The notes below the pieces were generated by a model. That model did no database searches, was not told the origin of the DNA, and saw nothing but the letters and a program-made list of their open reading frames with translations. From Diprion similis (Eukaryota; Arthropoda; Insecta; Hymenoptera; Diprionidae), in contig NC_060108.1 in NCBI RefSeq assembly GCF_021155765.1, positions 25,197,025 through 25,261,024 of the forward strand: a stretch of DNA of 64,000 nt. Direction: 5' to 3'. How positions within the stretch are numbered: the stretch's first letter is position 1; every line of letters begins with the position of its first letter. The translations under genes and the position numbers were made by a program. Below, in pieces: positions 11,401 to 24,323 of this stretch.

Positions 11401-14400
11401 TGAGCCTGTGGATGTTCTAGCCGGTTGTGGAAAGGTTGGGGTCAAAGTACCCCAGTTTTCATTTTCGAGACTTGCAGGTAAGAAACTTATTTCGAAATTA
11501 TTTGTCTAATTGGAGAGAAATCTTTTTGTATACAAAAGTACGTTTGTTATTGCCTCATTCATTCAGGAGCTGACGTCACTTTGGGAGTAGAAATGGCTTC
11601 GACTGGAGAGGTTGCCTGTTTTGGGGAAAACAGGTACGAGGCTTACCTAAAGGGGATGATGAGTACTGGGTTCCACATACCTAAAAAAGGGATTCTTCTG
11701 TCTATTGGAAGTTTCAAGGTATCGATCACTGATCAATTCATTTGTAATAGATCTCTTTAGAATCGATCAAATATTCAATCATTTTTATACGCTGTACATT
11801 CTGGGCTGTTCACTTGTTATTACAGCATAAAATGGAACTGCTTCCTTCAATCACGAGCCTGTACAAAATGGGATACAAATTGTACGCCAGTATGGGGACG
11901 GCAGATTTTTACACGGAACATGGTGTCGAGGTACGTTGGTAATTTTATTTCTTACTTATAATTTTCAGATAAAAATATTTAATATTGACAAGATTAACGA
12001 TACATTATTCATTTCTAAATATTTAATACGTTTTAAAATCTTTGCAAATCCGAGTCTTCCGTGATGAAATCTACTGACGTGATAATAATAAATAAAAACT
12101 ATACCGATAAGCTAAGCCGTGGCAGGCTAATGCTAAGAACTACTACGCATAGCAGTTGATAAGCGAGAGCAAAAAAAAAAAAATTGCAATTGCGGACGAT
12201 AGGCGTCGGTACATTTAGCGAAGAATTTCAGCTCCGCTGTCGTTAAATGTAATAGAGATATAATTTACTACGCAGCGTGAAATCTACATAGGTGTTATTT
12301 CTGAATAGATTATAATGAATACTTAAACTAAATCACCGTTTCTTATATTTTTCTTGAATAAGTTTTAATTCATTTCAAATCTAATGTGAGCCAGTTCGAA
12401 ACGTTCAAACGCTTACGAGGTTTCCTCCCAATAACTGTCAATTTTCTTGATCACAGATAACTTCAATTCGCCTTAAATCATGATCGCAAATTAATTCACG
12501 ATCAGCGTGAACAATGCCATTTTCGAGTATGGCAGGCTGATTTTCAATTCAAGCATCTTTATATCTCGTGTAAAAAAAAAAAAATCATGGCTGACAGACT
12601 CACACCCACAAAGCACTGTTCCGCGAATCTATCAACACAAGCCCGAGCCTCTGGACGAATTTATTAATTTCTATTGCTTCGATCCATCTCTGTGGACGTA
12701 GATTAATCCATCGTGTAACGATGACCATGCGAACGCTCCTCAAATGTACGTGGAATCGGAAAGATAAGATTCCTTCTGAGGTTCTTCGGTCAGACTTACG
12801 ATGCGAGGTAAATTCGAATGGCCGTTTCGAAATGAGACGTCATTCACATCTCCCATGGTGATGGTGCCGTCGATTTCAACCTGCGTCGTCTGGGCTTGGA
12901 AGTTGACCGTCGGTCGCCTCTGCGAAGCGTCCGAATAAATGTCGTACTCTTTAGATTCCCCGATAGGATGTACGAAAAGTGAACCTCCTCCCCATTCTTC
13001 GGCTTTGTCGGTGAAGTGTTGGTTCAGAGGGATGCTGATCAGGGGCTGTTCGTTTCGTCTCGGTGTCTCGGGCGCGTCTGCCTGCTCCCTAGGTCGCGAT
13101 AGTTCTTTCGTGAGGTTGTTGATTGTGTCCAAATACCGCCTTGCGTCTTCTTTTCCGTTACCCTGTTCCGAGAGTATCATCGACAGTCGTTCTGCTTGGT
13201 TCAGATAAACGTCCTTTTGCTTCATCGCTCCGTAGTGATGACATCGCTGTGCCATTCTAATGAAATGTTGGATGAACATGTCCAGGAAGGCAGTCAATCG
13301 AAGGCCACGTAACTCGGCGCATTGACGCTGAAAGAAAGTTTTGAGATTAGTATTTTCGGGTACAGTGACTTTGGTTCAATATTCATGCGTAGCAAAGAAT
13401 CCTTACAGAAATTTCAACAACCAATTCCTGTGACGTTACTCTGCTTGACTTCTTATTGATGACGTTTTTGTGTTGCACAATTTTCTGAGCCCGTTCTGTC
13501 GACGTGTCTTCTTTTGCCTTGACTTTGACCCAGAATCCCCCGACCCTGTCAAACCGTTCTTCGAATATCTCCATATCTTCATCCGGAGCCTGGGTTATGG
13601 GTCTGTCTACTGGACTGAGAGCGGGATTGATGAGGGTGACTAGCTCGCTGTTCTCGAAAGTGAGTATTTTGAACAACCTCTTGTAGTCGAATACGGGAAA
13701 AAACTCCGGCTTATACCGAATGTTTTCCATGGACGCAATCACGTACATAACGGGATTGTCGATTATCCGATTAAGCTGTTTCTGCGTAAGCAGCAGGTAC
13801 TGCCTCGGAATATTTGCAAAGAGGTTCTTCCCGTTGATAAAGTAATCCGGAAGGTAGGGCTGGCTCTGAGAAACAGCACTGTAGAGTTTTCTGAGCAATC
13901 TCCTAAGGCTTTCGCCGCTTCTATGCTCGGGCCACATCGCTGGCGAGTAGTTTTGTTCGAGGAGCAAAAAGAGCTGGGATCTTATGTGGGATGTGGTTAG
14001 TCCGAAGGTGGTGTCAACGGGACGAATGAAGGTCTTGTGAAGCATCAGAGCGAGCAAGTAGATACGGACTTGAGCATGGCTGAGACATGTTTCAAGGTAC
14101 CGTTCTGCCGCTGGAAATGTGAGCTGCCACTCAATATCATGATTCGGATTCGGTTGCCTTTTCGGCATGTAGCCTTCTGGGACTATATGACAGCCGAACT
14201 TCTTTATCTTATCGATCATCTTCCTAGTGGGCCACGTATAGATCACGTTGCTCGCAGGATCGAGCACTTCCGATCGCAATCTGCTCAGCCACTCGCTGCC
14301 GCAATCTGGCCACTCGGCTTGTATGCTTGGTACGATTTCGTGGGGTATAACTACCCCGCGGTTCCTCTCAAGCAACTCTATCGAGTCGCAGTATATAATG

Positions 14401-17400
14401 GCACCCTGTCTGGTGGCGTCGTCAACATCCTCGGCAGTGAAGCCGAGTGGCTCGGCCAGCCGGCTTGCGAACAGGTCTTGGAAGTAGTGCATGAAGACGT
14501 CGCTCCTCAGGTATAACCGGTCCTCGTTCTGCCGCTTTAGTGCCTGTCTTATTCTCCTCTGTTGCCGGTTCTGCAGCTGTATCCTCTCAGTTTTCTCGCT
14601 GTAGACTTTCCCGTCACGTGTGTAAACTATCTTCTTGAAACACGAAACGGGTATTTCGGACGACGAGGCTGGAATGTTCGCTGGCCTGACCAGCGGCTTC
14701 GGCGTGTTGAAGTTCGTTATGGTGGCATAACCATAGTCCGAGTCACTGTCGATCACGTAGTTGCTCCCGGAAGACCCGGATCGATAACCAGAGCTCCTGC
14801 TGCTCGCTGGACTAGCCTCAGCGCTTCTTTGATTCTGAAGCGCGTGATTCTGTCGCTTCTTGAGCTGCTTCAGCTTTCCGTGGGAGGCTATCTGACCGCG
14901 AAGAACTGCGTTTGACGTCGGCTTAACGCGTCCACTCAATCTCCTTTCCGAAGTTCCATCGTTTGAAGAATCTTGCTCTCCGTCGTCCGGATCTTCCTGG
15001 AGTATCAAACTCGCCTGGGAAAATGTTCTGCCCGTTTCCAAAGAGGCTGCTTCATAGTCCGATTTTTCAGTGTTACGTAGATCGCTCATCGATTGCGTAA
15101 AAACCGGCTTTGTCGCTAGTGAATTAGCCCGCTTTTCGACTTGAGATAGAAAACGCACGCCTGGATTCACTCTGGGGTTAAACATGTCCTCCTTTTCATT
15201 ATAGATCTCGTCATCATCCTCGGCGATTGATGACAAATCCGAATCGGAACCTTCGTTAGATTTTTCTTTTGACGCTGGCGTCACTTCCAGTGATCTGAGC
15301 TTTACGAATCCTGGAAAAAACGATAAATCAGACAAAGTTGACGAGTGTGCCACAATCGCGATGGCCAAACAAAATGTATCGAAGTCTATTTGGTCTCGCT
15401 TTGTCATCGAAGTTGTCCTCGCACACTCATGATCGATCGATCGCCAACCAGATTAACCAATAAGTGTTATGTAACGTGTGCAGGGACAATGGTAGAGTGA
15501 AACGGTGACGTAATGATTCAAATTTCACCTAGATTCCCAATGATTTTTATAGACCTGGCTGATATTAAACGACCTACCTTTGTTCGAGCTGGGCTCCAGA
15601 CACATGTTGTAAAATATTGCGTCAGTCAGGATGCTGTACTCGGGACCTTCGGGGATCTCGTTCACGTCTATGTTGTCGAGAACGACGTACATGCGTACCG
15701 GCTGCAGAGGCTCTACCATAAGATTCTCAGTTTTTCTCGACGACGTGAACTTAACGTGGCGTGCAACTTGTTCCTGAAGAACGTCTGGGAGCAAAACGTG
15801 TTTCTGACTCTGTGATAGGATCGTATTCAGATCGTATTCCTGTCGAGAGATTGGACTCGCCCTGATATCTAAAATCTCTCTGAAAAATTTTGACGTTGTT
15901 GAATTGAGGATAATAATTAATTGCCGTAGAGCAGGTAGATCTTAGTTATCAAATAATTTCTCATCCACCCGTCACCACGCATTATTCTCAGAATTATTTT
16001 GAAAATTTCGTGAACAAGAGCGATGGCGTCATGGTTATTAATGTTCTTGCGTGTCAGAAGTATTGATTAGATTGTAGTAATCACCTCTTGATCGCTAAGA
16101 TGTACGGAGAAATCAGTAATTTCTGTGTACGTGGTACGTCACCTATTATCGTTCTTAATGTCGTCATAGAAAACTTTTAACTTTCAATGACTTTGATAGT
16201 CGTATCGAGCATAAATTCGTGCAAATGATTATCTGACATTCGATCTCTCGGAATATCAGTTACACAATATTGACATACGCGTTAAAATTATAGAATCATA
16301 TACTGTTTTTCGACGTCTACTTTTCTGCTGAGATTGGTGTTCGCTCGACTCGATCTTCAAGATAACGTCAAGCAGAAACGAATACGTTGCAAATAGATCG
16401 AGCTTCGCGTTGTTATCGATACAAGATCGACAGAAGTATGTTATTCCCAGTTCAACTTATTAGCAATCTTTCTCTTGGTTATCTTCAAAATAAGCGTCAA
16501 GTATTTTTACAGTGAATGAACTTCAAGCCAAGTATACGACATCATCTGTCAATGAATACCATCGAATTCTTGGAAGCGTATGTAAGGTTTTTTATGTGAA
16601 GATTGCATATTCATTTCTAATTAGAAATATTTCTCCATACACCCAAAATTTAGAAAGTCAATGCGCGTTTTCGATATAATAACTTTAAGATCATGGTCAC
16701 GATAGTACATACATTCCCTTGTTGCATAACGCTCGAATCACTGATTTCTTCTAAGGAAGTTTCGCGTAATATATGCGATGTGAAAATCGATTAATGGTTT
16801 AAGTAATGTTTCACTCACTGGTCATAGTTTTCGAAAAACTCAACGCTGAGCATGAGATTATTCAGAATGAACGCCTGCTGGTCCCTTTCCAGACTGCGAC
16901 GCATCCGCACAAGTTCCGGATCGTAAGCCGCGCCGAATTCCGAAAAATTATTAGAACTTTTCTCCTGCATCTCATGCGATTGATCTATCGATCTCTTTCT
17001 CTCGCCCCTGTTCTCCTTCGTTTTGGTCTTGGATTTTCCATTGCCCATTTTTCCGATAATATCTTTTAGAAGTTTCATTTGTTGTGTAAATATTGACTAG
17101 CAACTACACGAACACGACAACTGGTCAACATTTGACCGACACTGAACGATTCGTTGGCCTTATCCACGTTCGGGCAACTGGTCACAGTGTCCTGCCGGCC
17201 TCTTGTGGTCACTGTCAGCGATCACTGTCACAGTATTAACCACGTATCGCTTCCCCCGATAAATCATATCTAACCGTTATCAAGGTGTGCCTTTGCATAT
17301 TTTTTAATTGGCTGCCTTTATCGGATCGATAAAGCTTTGAAAAATCGTACAAATATCATGAACCCTATTATCTCAAATTATCAATTAATCTTTCGCCATG

Positions 17401-20400
17401 CCAAATACCGAAAAATCTTATGTACGAATCTGAATGTATAACGCGTTTTTCTCGTATTAAAATTTTTGCACGTCAACTTCTCAGCAATTCAGATCACATA
17501 TTCGACTGGACCATATCTGTCAAAAAAACCCAAAATGTATTGATTAATAGCTTCTATCCGACTAATGCAACGCATTTACCTAATCTAGAAGGAACGTTAA
17601 CATGCTAGCTTAAATTCGAATTATGATGAACCTTGCGATGTTATCGCAATTCAAATGTGACATGAATTTACTACTCTTCAACTGCGCCTTGACAGTGACT
17701 GCAGATCCTCTCACCTGTATAAAAACAATCGAAAATACCTAAAGCGTTAATTATCTGTATGAAATATATCATTTTGATCACGCCTAAATACTTGAGATTG
17801 TGTTTATTTGGACCAGTGAAAAACCAATCCTTGACGTGACAGGCATGCACATGAACAGTTCGCAATGCGTTTATCTAATCTCTTGGTACCGAATCGATGT
17901 ATATCGCACGTAGGAGCCGTAGGTTCGTTGTATTCGCACACGCTAACTCATCAGGCTCTGAATTGTTGCCAAATAAGTCGATGCACTTCAGTGCTTGATT
18001 TATTGGCATCAGACATCCCTCGATTAAGGGAGTCAAAGGCAAGATACAAGTTGCGATGTTTACAGGTAGAACCGGTGCAATGGACCTTCGAGGACATCGA
18101 CGTTAACGAGGATTCGAGTCCCAGCGAACTTCGTCACCTCGCCGATTTTCTCTCCAAGAAGCATTTCGACTTAGTGATTAATCTGCCGATGAGAAACGGT
18201 GGTGCTCGTCGAGTATCAAACTTCATGACCCACGGTTATCGCACAAGAAGACTTGCCGTCGACTACTCTGTCCCTCTGGTCACAGACGTAAAGTGCGCCA
18301 AGCTTTTGGTCGAGGTGAGACAAACAGAGTACAACCTAAATCAAAGAATCATCATCACTGTGAATGACTCTAATAAGTCAAACGGTGAATCGCCATTGTG
18401 AATAATAAAAAATATATTGTTGTTTTGACACAGGCGATAAAAATGCTCGGCGGTCGAGCACCGCTCATGAAAACCCACACTGACTGCATGACCTCGAGGT
18501 CTATGGTCAAACTCCCTGGGTTCATAGACGTTCACGTCCACGTCCGGGATCCAGGAGCCACTCACAAAGAGGATTTCGCCTCCTGCACTGCTGCTGCTTT
18601 GGCCGGTGGTATCACAATGATTCTGGCTATGCCCAACACGAACCCAGCCGTCGTTGACCATCAGACTTTTGCGATTGCCAAAGAGGTGAGCTTTTGCACT
18701 TGATGCAGCTCACGCATTCTTATAATCTGCAACATTTGTCGTGACAATTGTTTGGTTTCTTTCAGCGAGCCACTTTAGGAGCCCGATGTGACTACGCTTT
18801 GTACATGGGAGCGTCTTCGGACAACTACAACATTATTCAGGACATGGCGCCGTTAGCTGCTGGTCTCAAGATGTACCTTAACGAAACCTTCACAAGTCTG
18901 AGACTGACTGATCTCACCGTATGGTCAAAGGTTCGTTATGCTTACTGCAGCCGTTAACAGGATAGAAGAACTAGTCAACCGTCGTGTCAATATCAACAGA
19001 TATTTGACTTATTTCGCAACCGATAAATTTAGCGAGTAATCATGATCTCACGATCGCACGATCTTATCGTTTATTCCTTTAATTATATTACTTCTGAAAG
19101 CGTAAATACTCACCTTGAAATTTTTTCATCTATTTTACAGCACCTCAGCAGCTGGCCAAAGAAGTATCCGCTTTGCGTGCACGCCGAGAGTCAGACAACA
19201 GCCGCTGTTCTACTTTTGGCTAGTTTTTACAATCGTCCTGTCCACGTCTGTCACGTAGCTCGTAAAGAGGAGATACAAATAATTAGTGCAGCCAAAGCTA
19301 AGGTGGGCTCAGAACATGATAAGAAGCTATCAATTAATACCTGAACAATTTTATGCCCAACTAAATGTCTCGCAGTATTATACATCGTTTTGCATGACTA
19401 TTGAATGTCTTTGAACCGAACCCTCCTTCACAGGGCTTACCAGTTACTTGCGAGGTTTGTCCACATCACCTGTTCCTCAGCCAAGATGATCTTGACCATA
19501 TCGGTCACGGAAAAGGACAAGTGAGACCGATTTTGTGCACGAAAGAAGACCAGCAAGCCCTCTGGGACAACCTGAACGTCATTGATTGCTTCGCTACCGA
19601 TCACGGTTCGTAGATTGGGAATGGGCTGCAGTAGCCATATTGACATCGACAATTTACATGGGGAACTCTATGTTTCAGCGCCACATACCGTGGAGGAGAA
19701 ATCGCAGGAAAAACCACCCCCAGGGTATCCCGGACTAGAGACCATCCTACCATTGCTGCTGAACGCGGTTCACGAAGAAAGAATGACGATGGAGGTGAGT
19801 CTTTAGCCTCCGATTAGATGAACATTTCAATATAAAATTAGCTGCGAGGAAATACCTGGGGGTTAACGTCTCGATTCACTTTGGACTCGACGTACACGCG
19901 CGTATTATAGATTAGCAGACAGATTGATTTATCTCATTTCTCCACTATCGTCATCCAGTTAAAAATAAATGTGGTATTATGAGAACCATCAATCAATCAA
20001 ATTAACGAGACAATGTCTTGTGATATGCGTGACATGCGTCGTTACATGTTGGTGAGTTCGCTGATGGGTACTCCTAGGATAAACAAAATTTGAACCATGT
20101 CAATACTCTATATTGTGCGATTCAACTTGATTGGGCGTGATCTGCCTTATCCGAGAGATGATTTATCGCAGTAAACAGACCCTGACCTTTTTCATCAGCA
20201 AAAATAACGTCGTAATTGTAGTATATTATTATCATTTTATAGAATCCGTAATGTATTTTTGAACTCTGAGAACAAAAAACCTGACAAGCTATCTATTCTT
20301 TTCTAGAAGCCCATCGTTATCTACCATTTAACCCCTGACGCTGTCAGGTAAACGTTTTGACAATGCGTCTTCAAACTTCCCGTTTGCACAAGTATCTTTG

Positions 20401-23400
20401 CTACCCACAACCACGGTCTGACTCACTGCACATGTTTGTTTTTCGGGACGAAAAAAAAACATAGTCCTACTGATTCGTATTCCTTATCTCAGCCAGTCGT
20501 CTCTATCGATTAGTGATTAATCTTGGGATTAAAATTTCGCTTGTAATTTCACTAATTGTTTCTTCAACAGGATCTGATCGACAAGTTCCATCGGAACCCG
20601 AAACGCATTTTCAACATCCCAGACCAGCCTAATACCTACGTGGAGGTAGACCTTGACGAGGAATGGGTCATCCCCGATGCCCTGCCCTTCACCAAGTCAA
20701 AGTGGACGCCATTTGCCGGTATGAAGATACGCGGATCTGTACATCGTGTCGTCCTCAGAGGAGAAGTCGCCTACGTCGAGGGCCAGGTTCTGGTCAACCC
20801 AGGATTCGGTCAGGACGTGCGCGAACTTCAGGCCAAATCAAAGCACGTCCTGCCCACCATCCACAGCTCCGCTGTCGACGCCGTTTCCAGTCGGCCAGGA
20901 TCTGCCCTGGACGACCACGTGTCCGTAGGATATGAGCGTCGTGAACGTCTCAGAGATAGTCAGTCCTCGGATATCTGGGACTTGGATCAACCAGGTGAGG
21001 CTCGCACTCTCGACGATCGTTGATGCGAGGATGAACCTTAGGTTTTTCGAATTACGTTTCAACCTTTCCACCAGAACCCTACAGCCACCAACTGCAGCCT
21101 ACGATGCCGAGAGCGAACGTGCACTTCGCCGCCGATGCCGACGTGAAGGAGTTGCTGAAGATCCCGGGTGGACAGCGAAGCGTATCGCCAATTCCTCTGA
21201 CGAACCTTGTTCATCACAAGAGCGAAAGCAATCCAAATCTCTACGTCCAGACCGTGAATCCATCCCCTCACCTGAGCTCCACTCACGGACTGGCTGGACA
21301 CAATATTTTGACTGTAGACATGTTTTCGAAGGAGCAGCTCAACGATATTTTTAATCTGTCCCAAACCCTTCGGGTTTACGTTCAGAAGGACAGACCCTTG
21401 GATCACATTCTCAGGGTAATATACTATCTGTTAATTGTTTTCTGAACCGTGGAGGAATTTGTTTTGAATAAAACGGCAACTGTTATTTGTGCGATTTATT
21501 TTATTGTTCAGGGTAAAATCATGGCATCTATCTTCTACGAGGTCAGCACTCGTACAAGTTGCAGCTTTTCGGCAGCAATGCAGCGTCTCGGGGGGCGAGT
21601 CATTTACATGGATGGTTCAACATCATCTGTGAAGAAAGGAGAAACTCTTGAAGGTACTGTACAGGTGATATGAAGTCGACGATACCAAACGCGGTGTTTC
21701 AAGTGTAGAGTATATTAATTTCGCTTCGGCATATTGGCAACTGTTGAAAATTTTTCACGTCAACGGCAAGCTGATAACACGAGTACTGGTGCGTGCCTGG
21801 TGATAAGACTTTTTCGCATTCAGAACGTACGAATATTTCTGCTAAGTACGTTAAAATGCTGTACATATGCTATCGACATCGTGTTTTCCGATAGTATATG
21901 AGATGTAACGTATAGCCTGTATATAATCACGATGAGTCATAAGATATTTGTAAATTGTGTGGGTATCATTTTTGCACATCACTCACAATCGCACGTCCAA
22001 ATCCAGTATATTTCATCTCACCAATATGTCAGGTGAAACAAGAGCGACCAAATAATGAACTGCAAATAAAAGCAATCGCGCCTTATTATTAAACACGCCT
22101 GCGGTTTTATCAGTGCAGGAATAAAAACTCTCTATGCAGGTATTCCCTCGGTTCTTATCAACGCTTCAATGCATCCGTTTCGCTGGTGAAACTTTTTTCA
22201 ATTTCTATGCATCTTTTGCCGTAGATTCTATCGCCGTAATGGCGGGTTATGCAGACGTCGTGGTTCTTAGACATCCGGAACCAGGTGCTGTTGCGGTGAG
22301 TATCATATCGTTTGAGAGCATTTTTTTCTCACCGTTATCGATACTGGTAACATGTCGGCTAATTGACGGTTCCGCGTATTGATTCCAGATCTAACATTGC
22401 AAGTTTTAATCTAGTTCTATTAAATTATAATTGCGTATACGTATTGCGCAATATGATGTTCGTCGTTATTATTCCACGATTTAAAATACTGACAAAACTA
22501 TACTTTTTACAAAAGTTTTTCTTCCTCGTAATTTCAACAGCGTGCGGCTAACCACTGCCGGAAACCACTGCTAAACGCTGGTGACGGTGTAGGTGAACAT
22601 CCGACGCAGGCGTTGCTCGACGTTTTCACAATCAGGGAAGAGATCGGCACCGTAAATGGGCTGACAATAACGATGGTCGGTGACTTGAGGCATGGAAGGA
22701 CCGTTCACTCCTTGGCAAGGTTTGTCACGTCCTGACACGATTTTTAAATTTGAACAGACGAAGTCACGGTCAACTGACAATGAGAACGTCCTGTGCGGTT
22801 TGCCTAATCAATTTTTCATCCTCACAGATTACTGACTCTCTACAACGTGCAGCTGAGATACGTCAGTCCCTCCGGCCTTGGGATGCCGGATCACATTACG
22901 GACTATCTAAGATCCCGCGGGATTCCTCAGGAACAGTTTGATAGTCTGGAGGCGGCCCTTCCCGAAACGGACGTCCTCTACATGACGCGCATACAGAGGG
23001 AACGTTTCACCTCACAGGATGAATACGTACAGGTTGGTTAGGCTTGAAATTTCAATTAAGAGTAATTGGATGGATTCTGGGAAACTTTACGTCACTAAGA
23101 GTCGGCTGATTACCATCTTGGATAAATTGTTGGTTGTATACTCCAAGCACGTTTAGATTGCTTCCGGTAATTGACGCGTGACTGAATATGATCAGTAGTT
23201 GGAATTTATCAAAGTTAGTGAGAATTTTCCTTGTGCATAAATTTTCTTTAGTTTAGTCTGAAAATTTTCCGGTGTTTATATGTCTTAATTTGACAGAAAT
23301 TTTTCGAAAAATTACCGCTTGTTTGCGAATATGTTTCAAACGATGCTTGAACGAGAATTAATAATGAATTCATCCTAGGCGTGCGGCCACTTCGTAGTTA

Positions 23401-23576
23401 CGCCGCAGATGATGACGAGAGCAAAGAGAAAGATGGTGGTGATGCATCCGTTGCCTCGCGTGTTCGAAATCAGTCCTGAACTTGACACCGATCCCAGAGC
23501 AGCTTACTTCAGGCAAGCCGAATGTGGTGTCTACGTGCGAATGGCGATCTTGGCGATGGTGCTTGGTCGATGCTGA
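5885..23576 (+). CDS. CAD: CAD protein: GATase/CPSase/DHOase/ATCase (rudimentary)
   Basis: Twenty-five exons join in frame to 2257 residues, close to other animal CADs (about 2225): 5885-5996, 7177-7315, 7394-7679, 7769-8079, 8149-8941, 9001-9645, 9718-10270, 10347-10722, 10790-11216, 11279-11477, 11567-11718, 11826-11930, 18066-18314, 18434-18685, 18766-18930, 19141-19302, 19434-19605, 19679-19794, 20571-20994, 21075-21415, 21512-21653, 22225-22295, 22541-22719, 22828-23032, 23379-23576. The cytosolic protein makes carbamoyl phosphate, carbamoyl aspartate and dihydroorotate in turn. Order: GATase (about 1-370), CPSase (about 398-1450, including the regulatory domain), DHOase (about 1473-1830), linker, ATCase (about 1952-2257). 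All main catalytic motifs are present and no frame break is seen. The start [20 protein letters not shown] fits the family N terminus. Intron 12 (11931-18065) contains another gene on the minus strand. Intron 17 is only 73 bases. Donors GTTCGT (exons 15 and 17) and GTTGGT (exon 24) are non-consensus but forced by frame. Confidence 0.97.
11931..18065 (+). other. CAD intron 12, holding a nested antisense gene
   Basis: At 6135 bases this is by far the longest CAD intron; most are 60 to 1200. The flanking exons join in phase (GTC GAG / GTA GAA). It contains the whole minus-strand Mab-21-like gene at 12740-17078. The rest (11931-12739 and 17079-18065) is AT-rich with no further coding signal. Confidence 0.9.
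12740..17078 (-). CDS. Mab-21/cGAS-fold protein nested in CAD intron 12
   Basis: Four exons on the minus strand join in frame: 17078-16819, 15879-15578, 15310-13407 and 13327-12740, giving 1017 residues. A second Met at 17048 gives MGNGKSKTK, a good N-myristoylation signal with basic residues and a stronger start context, so the protein may begin there. The fold evidence: [13 protein letters not shown] then [10 protein letters not shown] resembles the first Mab-21 nucleotidyltransferase strands. [15 protein letters not shown], then [12 protein letters not shown], resembles the third-acid strand. [16 protein letters not shown] begins the helical Mab-21 C-terminal half (about 580 on), with YFINGKNLF later. 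The D-x-D of active cGAS-like enzymes appears replaced by V-R-M, so activity is doubtful. About 200 Ser/Asp/Arg-rich residues (about 195-400) split the core. The last exon adds a tail of about 195 residues, starting helical ([18 protein letters not shown]). Which family member it is, I cannot say. Confidence 0.83.
18434..20840 (+). other. CAD: CAD domain 3: dihydroorotase
   Basis: Exons 14 to 19. This zinc enzyme closes carbamoyl aspartate to dihydroorotate. Metal and catalytic motifs are present in order: [13 protein letters not shown] (two zinc His), [12 protein letters not shown] (the Lys that is carboxylated in the family), [17 protein letters not shown] (His), [10 protein letters not shown], and CFATDHAPHT with the catalytic Asp. 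The domain ends with a second strand region, [14 protein letters not shown]-like (here [18 protein letters not shown]). Confidence 0.92.
20841..21294 (+). other. CAD: CAD linker between DHOase and ATCase
   Basis: End of exon 19 and start of exon 20. It is rich in Ser, Pro, Arg and His, for example [19 protein letters not shown], and has no fold that I can see. In mammalian CAD the equivalent region carries kinase sites. The [11 protein letters not shown] stretch could serve that role here, but this is inference only. Confidence 0.7.
21295..23576 (+). other. CAD: CAD domain 4: aspartate transcarbamoylase
   Basis: Exons 20 to 25. It joins carbamoyl phosphate and aspartate. The carbamoyl phosphate loop [16 protein letters not shown], the loop [12 protein letters not shown], the LRHPEPGAV strand, [23 protein letters not shown] and [11 protein letters not shown] are all present, and the protein ends [12 protein letters not shown] with TGA at 23574. 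Compared with mammalian CAD the segment after EYVQ (ACGHFVVTP) is about one residue shorter, at the exon 24/25 junction. Confidence 0.93.
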
Positions 23577-24317
23577 TTAATCATCGATACTGGATCGGGA
23601 AGGATGCCTACAGTTAAAGTAGACGGCGTCGTTGCTGTTAAGAAATTCATTTTTTTTTTCGTTGGTCTCCCTTTACTTTCTTCTTCTCTTCCCTTTCGTG
23701 AAAAGTTCCATGAAAAGAAATTCGCTGAAAGACAGGGTTACACATTAAAAATACCACCGCTAATGGCATTCCCCATCTTCGGAGAATTAAGAAAATTACA
23801 GTGATCACTCACTGCCTTCAAACGTTGAAGGCTGTTTACTGGATGATTTTTCAGTCTTAATTCCTTACACCTAAATATCTTTAAGATGCTAAAAATAATT
23901 AGTTATGCAACTGATTAACGGGTTATAGTCTCGTCGTATCTCCACCATTGATTCCTCGTATCTATATGTGCTGATCGAGTTCTTGCCACTTCGATGCACT
24001 CTTTCACTCATCTACGGACTTGGAGATTGACTTTATCGGGCTAAATTGCATTTTTATATGGGAGTAAATTTGTTATTATAATTTACTTTTTTTTCACTTA
24101 CGTATGTGAAGTTCAATTGCGCATGTGGTTCGGAGTATCGATGCTTCTTACTGACGCTTTCGTCGTTTACAGAATGTGGCGTGTAATGAGACAAACAACG
24201 AAACGATTTGAATACAAACAAAAATGAATAATGAAAACATACGAGTAAATCGAAGGTATAATGTATGATAATAATTTTTATAAACGTGGTCTGCATCGTC
24301 GGCTGATTTTAATGATC

Positions 24318-24323
24318 AATAAA
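24318..24323 (+). promoter_or_regulatory. Possible CAD polyadenylation signal
   Basis: AATAAA about 740 bases past the CAD stop, in AT-rich DNA. Position fits a 3' UTR, but such hexamers are common here, and no cleavage evidence is available. Confidence 0.25.

Larger units (their letters stand above)
8494..18314 (+). other. CAD: CAD domain 2: carbamoyl phosphate synthetase with regulatory (MGS-like) domain
   Basis: Exons 5 to 13, split by the 6.1 kb intron. The two homologous ATP-grasp halves start with [20 protein letters not shown] (half A) and [15 protein letters not shown] (half B, across exons 7 and 8). Half A keeps [20 protein letters not shown] and [20 protein letters not shown]. Half B keeps [15 protein letters not shown]. 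The allosteric domain, which binds UTP and PRPP in known CADs, begins near [20 protein letters not shown] and contains [15 protein letters not shown]. The intron falls just after that motif. Confidence 0.92.

Noticed and set aside
12939-15815. Plus-strand open frames of 60 to 159 codons within CAD intron 12
   Set aside because: They are antisense shadows of the Mab-21-like exons, whose minus-strand frame is longer and conserved-looking.
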